Assembly: GCA_027334785.1 (NCBI GenBank)
Contig: DAHWQF010000095.1
Span: 1 to 9,656 of the forward strand
Source: Acidimicrobiaceae bacterium
GTDB taxonomy: Bacteria; Actinomycetota; Acidimicrobiia; Acidimicrobiales; Palsa-688
Length of the DNA: 9,656 nt
Direction: 5' to 3'
The stretch's first letter is position 1. The number at the start of each line of letters is the position of its first letter. The translations under genes and the position numbers were made by a program. This document shows positions 6,558 through 9,656 of this stretch, in pieces. The notes beneath the pieces are model-generated. The model was not told the DNA's origin. It did no database searches and saw only the letters and a list, made by a program, of their open reading frames with translations.

Positions 6558-7163
6558 TTAACCGGCTGTGGCCCAGCTGGAGCCCCAGCCCGTAGTGGTC
6601 GTGGGTGCGGCAGCAGTGCAACCGCCGCTGGCGGCGGCAGCCTTGTTGTAGTACGTGCCGGGCGACAGGCCGGAGCTCGAGCCCGTGTAGTTGATCTGTG
6701 CGACCGACCAACAGGTCCCGCCTCCGGTCGGTGTCCACGCCGTCAAGACGATCGATTGGTCCTGTGGCGTGCCGGTGGTGTTGTCGGAGTCGAACGTCGC
6801 CACTGACACCGAGTTGAGCGCGCTCACTGCGCTGGCGCTCCACTTGAGCGCTGGCTCCTGCGTGGCCATGTAGGCAGGGAAGCCGGTGGCCGTCGAGCTG
6901 GGCGGGACGACGTAGGCGTTATTCGCCGCGTAGACGGCCTGCACGGCCGTCAGGGCGTTGCGGTCCGTGGTCTGCGCCGCAGTGTTCTGGGCCTTGTTGC
7001 GCTCCGAGAGGTAGGTCGGGATGGCAATGGCCATCAGGATGCCGATGATGAGCAGGACGACCATCAGCTCGATGAGCGTGAAGCCGGCCTGCTTGGGGCG
7101 GCCTTGCGCTTCGTCGTCGTGACGGCGGCGCTCAGCCAGGGCTGTGGTGATGCGTTGCCTCAA
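6558..7163 (-). CDS. Type IV prepilin (canonical)
   Basis: This 201-residue prepilin has a 27-residue basic leader ending KQAG and then FTLIELMVVLLIIGIL: cleavage and methylation by a prepilin peptidase should fall between Gly27 and Phe28, with the required Glu at +5 (Glu32). The hydrophobic helix (28-50) leads into the alpha-spine and a Thr/Ser/Ala-rich globular head. Cys151 and Cys182 could close the C-terminal loop by a disulfide. The TTG at 7163 is chosen because AAGGAG stands 6 nt upstream. It shares its C-terminal pattern (two cysteines, then GW and SW near the end) with the neighbouring prepilin. As the better-formed pilin with a proper ribosome binding site it is the likelier major subunit. 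Confidence 0.93.
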   Translation of the reverse strand: MRQRITTALAERRRHDDEAQGRPKQAGFTLIELMVVLLIIGILMAIAIPTYLSERNKAQNTAAQTTDRNALTAVQAVYAANNAYVVPPSSTATGFPAYMATQEPALKWSASAVSALNSVSVATFDSDNTTGTPQDQSIVLTAWTPTGGGTCWSVAQINYTGSSSGLSPGTYYNKAAAASGGCTAAAPTTTTGWGSSWATAG

Positions 7164-7169
7164 AGTTCT

Positions 7170-7175
7170 CTCCTT
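7170..7175 (-). promoter_or_regulatory. Ribosome binding site of the canonical prepilin
   Basis: AAGGAG on the minus strand, 6 nt before TTG 7163. It fixes an unusual start codon. Just upstream, 7186-7203 can form a short hairpin (CGGCCC with GGGCCG), of uncertain meaning in such GC-rich DNA. Confidence 0.75.
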
Positions 7176-7210
7176 TTGGGTTGTCCGGCCCCGGGGTGGG
7201 CCGCCGCGGG

Positions 7211-7228
7211 GGACTATGTATCAACTCG
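7211..7228 (-). promoter_or_regulatory. Shared element upstream of the canonical prepilin, possible promoter
   Basis: The plus strand GGACTATGTATCAACTCG matches 16 of 18 bases at 7920-7937, upstream of the other prepilin. On the minus strand it contains CATAGT (7218-7213), a reasonable -10 hexamer, about 50 nt before the start codon. I see no convincing -35. It may be a promoter, or part of a repeat that happens to lie before both pilins. Confidence 0.35.
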
Positions 7229-7258
7229 TGATCGAGGAGCATCGCCAGTACCTATGCC
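7222..7258 (-). repeat. Sequence between prepilins related to 198-233
   Basis: On the minus strand GGCATAGGTA (7258-7249) and the bases to TTG (7224-7222) align with 233-198 inside the small open frame after pilC: 10 of 10, then 18 of 25 after a short indel. It makes up much of the 103-nt gap between the two prepilin genes, where no gene is seen. Confidence 0.35.
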
Positions 7259-7266
7259 GCGGCGCC

Positions 7267-7914
7267 TCACGCTCCTGTCGCCCCCCAGGAGCGCTGCCAA
7301 CCAGAGGACGACAGAGGCATGGCTTGGCACACGCCATTGGACGGGTGGCCGACGCCGTACCGGGTGCCAGCGCCGGGCGGCGCTGCCGTCTCGTTGTAGG
7401 CCAGGTACAAACAGCGGTGCCCCTGGCTCAGGGCCATGAGCTCGACTTCGGTGGACTGTGTCGTGGGCGACAACAGTGTGACAATGAGCGCCGCCGGCGG
7501 TGTGATGCCCTCCGTGTAAGAACCCCACGAGAGAACCAAGCCGGGGTCGAGGCCGGATATAGCGTCTGCCAGCGCGCCCTTGCCCCCGTATGGGGGCAAC
7601 TGGAACGTCCCGTACTCGGCCCAGACCTCGCCCAGCGCGGTGCCGGCGGCATCGAGGCGGGTCTCGACCTCGGCGTTCAAGGCGTGGCGGCGCGGCCCCA
7701 GGAAGGTCGGGATGGCGACCGCAGCCAGGATGCCGGAGATCAGGAGCACGACCATGAGCTCGGTGAGCGTCAAACCGGCTTCGCCTCGGGCTCGCTGCGT
7801 TACGACGTGGTGGGCGCTGTAGTGATGGGCATTGTGCCGGACATCAGGCCGGGCCCCGGACTTGTCGCAACTACGAGGCCGCTGCGCAGGCATTGTGGGC
7901 CGAAAAGAACGCAC
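7267..7914 (-). CDS. Second type IV prepilin, with an abnormal 5' end
   Basis: From GTG 7914 the protein would have 215 residues. The pilin core is clear: RGEAG then LTLTELMVVLLISGIL, with cleavage after Gly47 and Glu at +5 (Glu52), a hydrophobic helix, and a head with Cys168 and Cys196 and the C-terminal GWQRSWGATGA. The leader is odd: 47 residues from GTG 7914, or 40 from the ATG at 7893, which lies within copy 3 of the 32-nt repeat, and neither has a ribosome binding site. A CATAGT at 7927-7922 ends 7 nt before the GTG, so a leaderless transcript is possible. In another frame, ATG at 7840 gives MPITTA, resembling the other prepilin's ITTA leader, before hitting a stop; a frameshifted ancestral leader is therefore an alternative. 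The core is intact, but expression is uncertain. Confidence 0.8.
   Translation of the reverse strand: MRSFRPTMPAQRPRSCDKSGARPDVRHNAHHYSAHHVVTQRARGEAGLTLTELMVVLLISGILAAVAIPTFLGPRRHALNAEVETRLDAAGTALGEVWAEYGTFQLPPYGGKGALADAISGLDPGLVLSWGSYTEGITPPAALIVTLLSPTTQSTEVELMALSQGHRCLYLAYNETAAPPGAGTRYGVGHPSNGVCQAMPLSSSGWQRSWGATGA
7270..7293 (-). other. Hairpin at the 3' end of the second prepilin gene
   Basis: CGCTCCTG (7270-7277) pairs with CAGGAGCG (7286-7293) around an 8-nt loop, immediately before the stop codon at 7269-7267. There is no T-tract, so it is not a classical terminator. It could slow or protect the transcript between the two pilin genes, or be a by-product of codons for SWGATGA. Confidence 0.35.
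7864..7895 (-). repeat. 32-nt dispersed repeat, copy 3
   Basis: Matches copies 1 and 2 at 31 of 32 positions. The only change (A at 7870 on the plus strand) turns a G-C pair of the minus-strand hairpin into a G-U pair, so the RNA stem is kept on the transcribed strand, whereas it would be broken in a plus-strand transcript. It reads MPAQRPRSCD in frame with the prepilin and supplies an ATG (7893-7891). Confidence 0.9.
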
Positions 7915-7919
7915 GCCGA

Positions 7920-7937
7920 GGACTATGTAGCAACCCG
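7920..7937 (-). promoter_or_regulatory. Shared element upstream of the second prepilin, possible promoter
   Basis: The plus strand GGACTATGTAGCAACCCG matches the element at 7211-7228 at 16 of 18 bases. Minus-strand CATAGT (7927-7922) would place a transcription start at or near GTG 7914, fitting leaderless translation, which is common in actinobacteria. No clear -35 is seen. The gap between the Kelch gene and this prepilin holds only this element and the palindrome at 7971-7992. Confidence 0.35.
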
Positions 7938-7970
7938 GACGGTCCCGGGCTTGTTGAGCTCCGCTGGCCG

Positions 7971-7992
7971 GCCCGAGCGCCGGCGCTCGGGC
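7971..7992. terminator. Perfect 22-nt palindrome after the LamG-Kelch gene, probable terminator
   Basis: GCCCGAGCGCC is followed directly by its reverse complement. It begins 1 nt after the stop codon of the LamG-Kelch gene (7996-7994) in the direction of transcription. The stem is very GC-rich, with no T-tract; terminators of this kind without a U-run are often inferred in high-GC actinobacteria. A role as a protein-binding operator for the following prepilin cannot be excluded. Confidence 0.6.
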
Positions 7993-7993
7993 A

Positions 7994-9656
7994 TCAGGCC
8001 GGGTACCACTTCGGCACCTCCCACGTCCAGGTGCTCGCCGAGATGCCGGCGGTGCCGGTCCCCCCGAACAGGACCAGTTGTTGGGACGCCTGGTCGTAAG
8101 CCGAGGCCGCTTCGTAACGAGGGGAAGGGCTCTTGGCCGGGTCGAGCTTCGTCCAGTCGGAGCCGTCCCAGGCCCAGGTGTCGCCGAGGTAGCCGCTGGC
8201 GCCTACTCCCCCGAAGAGGACAAGGCGCTGGGTGCCTGGCCCGCCGTACCAGGCCATGGAGGCCCCGTAGCGCGCCGGCGGAGAAGTGGTCGGTGACTGG
8301 CTGGCCCAGGTCAGCTGGCCACCGACCACTGCCCACTCGCGTGTACCCGAGAGACAGCCGGTTGGACAGCCGTCAGCCGAATGGCCTCCGAACAGGACGA
8401 TCTTGCCGGTGGACTGGTACCGCGCTATGGAGGCCCCGTAGCGAGCCGGTGGGGAAGAGGACGCCTGCCACCAAGTGGAGCCGTTCCAGGCCCAGGTGCC
8501 GGGGAGCGGGTTGCCCGTGGCGCCCGCTCCTCCGGCCATGATGAGCTGGCCGGCAAAACTCATGGGAGCGTAAGCACGGGCCGGGGGGCTCGCAGCCGGG
8601 TGCAGCTCCGTCCAGTTGCTCCCGGTCCAGTCCCAGGTCCCGTCGAGCGGCCCCGACGGGCCCATGCCACCGAAGAGGACGAGCTGCCCTGTCCCGTAGG
8701 CGTAGGCCATGGACGCCCCGTAGCGCGCCGGCGGGCTCGTGGCCGGGGAGAGCTTCTTCCAATCGGCGCCGTCCCAGGCCCAGGTACTGGCGAGCGGACC
8801 TGTGGCGCCCATGCCACCGAACATGACGACCTGGCTGGTGGCGGGGTCGTAGGTCATCGACGCCCCGTAACGCGCCTGCGGGCGCGTAGCCGGGTACCGC
8901 TTGACCCAGGTCGTCTGGACGTCCTGGGTCGATTGGACGTACTGAGAGGCAACCTGACTGGAGGTAAGTGCTGTCGTGTACAGGGCTACGTCTGCCAGGC
9001 GTCCCGTGTAGTTGGACCAAGTCTCGGTCCCGGCGACGAGGGTGCCGCCCAGGCCGCTGAGAGGCGCAACGAAAGAACCGATGGTGATGCTGTTCGTAGC
9101 TACTGGCGCCCCGTTCACGTAAATGGAGAACTGGCTCGGGACGACAGAGCCTGTTGCCCCTGAATAGACGCCCGTGATGTCGTACCAGTTGCCGTTGTCG
9201 AGGACGGCCTGTGTACAGGCGCCGACATAGGCGCCATTGGTGTCAGCCCCGAAGCAGATGCCGCCCTTGTCTTCTCCCGGCCCGCCGAGGCTCAAGGTAA
9301 GGCTGTCGCCGCTCCCCGAACCGCGGTCGGAGACGATCGCGAAGCTCTGGGAAGAGCTACTTTCCGTTGTCTTGATCCACGCCCCTATCGAGTAGCTGGT
9401 GACAGACGTCTGCACGTAGGGCGTCGTGACCTCGCCACCGGTGAAATCCACTGACTGGCCGCCGGCCGGCGTCTTACCCGCCTGGAGCGTGTAAGCCCCG
9501 CTGTAGGTACCGTTGTAGCCATTGCCTGAGCTGTCTACAGCTGTGGTCCCCGAGGCCTCGTCCAGTTTCCAGAAGGCGGCGGGGCTGGGAAGAGAAGAAC
9601 CGGTAGCCCCCGCCGCCTGGGGGAGAGCCAACGGGGCTGACAGTACGGCGACGGCA
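7994..9656 (-). CDS. Secreted LamG plus six-repeat Kelch beta-propeller protein, 5' end outside the window
   Basis: About 553 residues are visible. The frame stays open to the right edge and its first residues (AVAVLSAPLALPQAAGA) look like the end of a signal peptide, so I take the true start to be beyond 9656; a TTG at 9631 has no supporting site and would cut the signal. Numbering from that TTG, residues 18-233 form a LamG/concanavalin-like domain (AFWKLDEASG, YSIGAWIKT, FSIYVNGAPV, GRLADVALYTTAL). Six Kelch-type repeats follow, starting near 253, 302, 351, 396, 453 and 504, each with ARYGAS-like, FGG and TWAWDG-like motifs. A CPTGC pair in repeat 4 may form a disulfide. No C-terminal anchor is seen. 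It is likely an extracellular carbohydrate- or protein-binding protein; next to pilins it could be a pilus-associated adhesin. Confidence 0.88.
   Translation of the reverse strand, partial: AVAVLSAPLALPQAAGATGSSLPSPAAFWKLDEASGTTAVDSSGNGYNGTYSGAYTLQAGKTPAGGQSVDFTGGEVTTPYVQTSVTSYSIGAWIKTTESSSSQSFAIVSDRGSGSGDSLTLSLGGPGEDKGGICFGADTNGAYVGACTQAVLDNGNWYDITGVYSGATGSVVPSQFSIYVNGAPVATNSITIGSFVAPLSGLGGTLVAGTETWSNYTGRLADVALYTTALTSSQVASQYVQSTQDVQTTWVKRYPATRPQARYGASMTYDPATSQVVMFGGMGATGPLASTWAWDGADWKKLSPATSPPARYGASMAYAYGTGQLVLFGGMGPSGPLDGTWDWTGSNWTELHPAASPPARAYAPMSFAGQLIMAGGAGATGNPLPGTWAWNGSTWWQASSSPPARYGASIARYQSTGKIVLFGGHSADGCPTGCLSGTREWAVVGGQLTWASQSPTTSPPARYGASMAWYGGPGTQRLVLFGGVGASGYLGDTWAWDGSDWTKLDPAKSPSPRYEAASAYDQASQQLVLFGGTGTAGISASTWTWEVPKWYPA
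7997..8887 (-). repeat. Six degenerate Kelch repeats within the LamG-Kelch gene
   Basis: Related blocks of about 135-170 nt recur. The most conserved bases, reading GCCCCGTAGCG or close variants on the plus strand, appear near 8262, 8438, 8718 and 8864, each encoding RYGAS. Repeat 3 (ARAYAPMS) and repeat 6 (PRYEAAS) have diverged. The blocks correspond to blades of a propeller rather than a nucleotide-level satellite. Confidence 0.8.

Noticed and set aside
7186..7203. Short hairpin between the prepilins as a riboswitch or terminator
   Set aside because: Six GC pairs with no T-tract and no conserved riboswitch elements; such stems are frequent in this composition.
126..7895. The 32-nt repeats as a CRISPR array
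   Set aside because: The length and small hairpin are reminiscent of a CRISPR repeat, but the three copies are 5.9 kb and 1.8 kb apart, with genes rather than spacers between them, and no cas gene is present. Stray or mobile single units remain possible.
7144..8541. Plus-strand open frame of about 465 codons across both prepilin and Kelch regions
   Set aside because: It crosses the palindrome, the intergenic gap and the pilin genes in antisense with Arg/Pro-rich composition and no domain.
1..9656. tRNA, rRNA or insertion-sequence transposase genes
   Set aside because: Reading both strands I saw no tRNA-like cloverleaf, rRNA segment or transposase motif.

Overview
This is a GC-rich window in which every gene I can support lies on the minus strand, so transcription runs from the right edge to the left. 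The content (two type IV prepilins, a PilB/GspE ATPase, a PilC/GspF platform protein, PilM/N/O-like alignment proteins, a DivIVA-like coiled-coil protein, several TTG and GTG starts, many 1-4 nt stop/start overlaps) fits a type IV pilus locus of a high-GC Actinomycetota-type bacterium. No secretin or lipoprotein pilotin is visible in this window, which fits a single-membrane cell but does not prove it. The phylum is an inference from composition and gene style; no taxonomic marker is present.

Layout in the direction of transcription: (1) 9656-7994, the 3' part of a secreted LamG plus six-repeat Kelch beta-propeller protein, followed by a perfect 22-nt palindrome that probably ends its transcript. 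(2) 7914-7267, a prepilin with an unusual 5' end carrying a 32-nt dispersed repeat. (3) 7163-6558, a second, canonical prepilin with a good ribosome binding site. (4) 6548-5976, a small DivIVA-like coiled-coil protein whose last residues contain the same 32-nt repeat. (5) 5988-5572, an unknown 138-residue protein. (6) 5575-3851, a GspL-like protein (actin-like PilM domain, one membrane helix, PilN-like domain). (7) 3851-3246, a small PilO/GspM-like membrane protein. (8) 3246-1510, the assembly ATPase. (9) 1504-260, the inner-membrane platform protein. (10) 260-81, an apparently undescribed 59-codon open frame that ends in a duplicate of the platform protein's last 14 residues. (11) 77-1, the start of another gene that leaves the window. 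Genes 3 to 11 are tightly packed and almost certainly one operon.

Together the genes give pilin subunits, the ATPase and platform that assemble them, the cytoplasmic-to-envelope alignment complex, and a candidate surface adhesin. A prepilin peptidase, a retraction ATPase and a secretin are not seen here and may lie outside.

The least ordinary feature is repeat-driven remodelling. A 32-nt element occurs three times in the same orientation, each time in the reading frame that gives MPAQRPRSCD: in the 5' end of the first prepilin, in the 3' end of the DivIVA-like gene, and in the small open frame after pilC. The third copy is fused directly to a second copy of the PilC tail (HIITVLGNQTPQGG plus stop). 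The two tail copies differ at six positions, and all six are synonymous third-codon positions.
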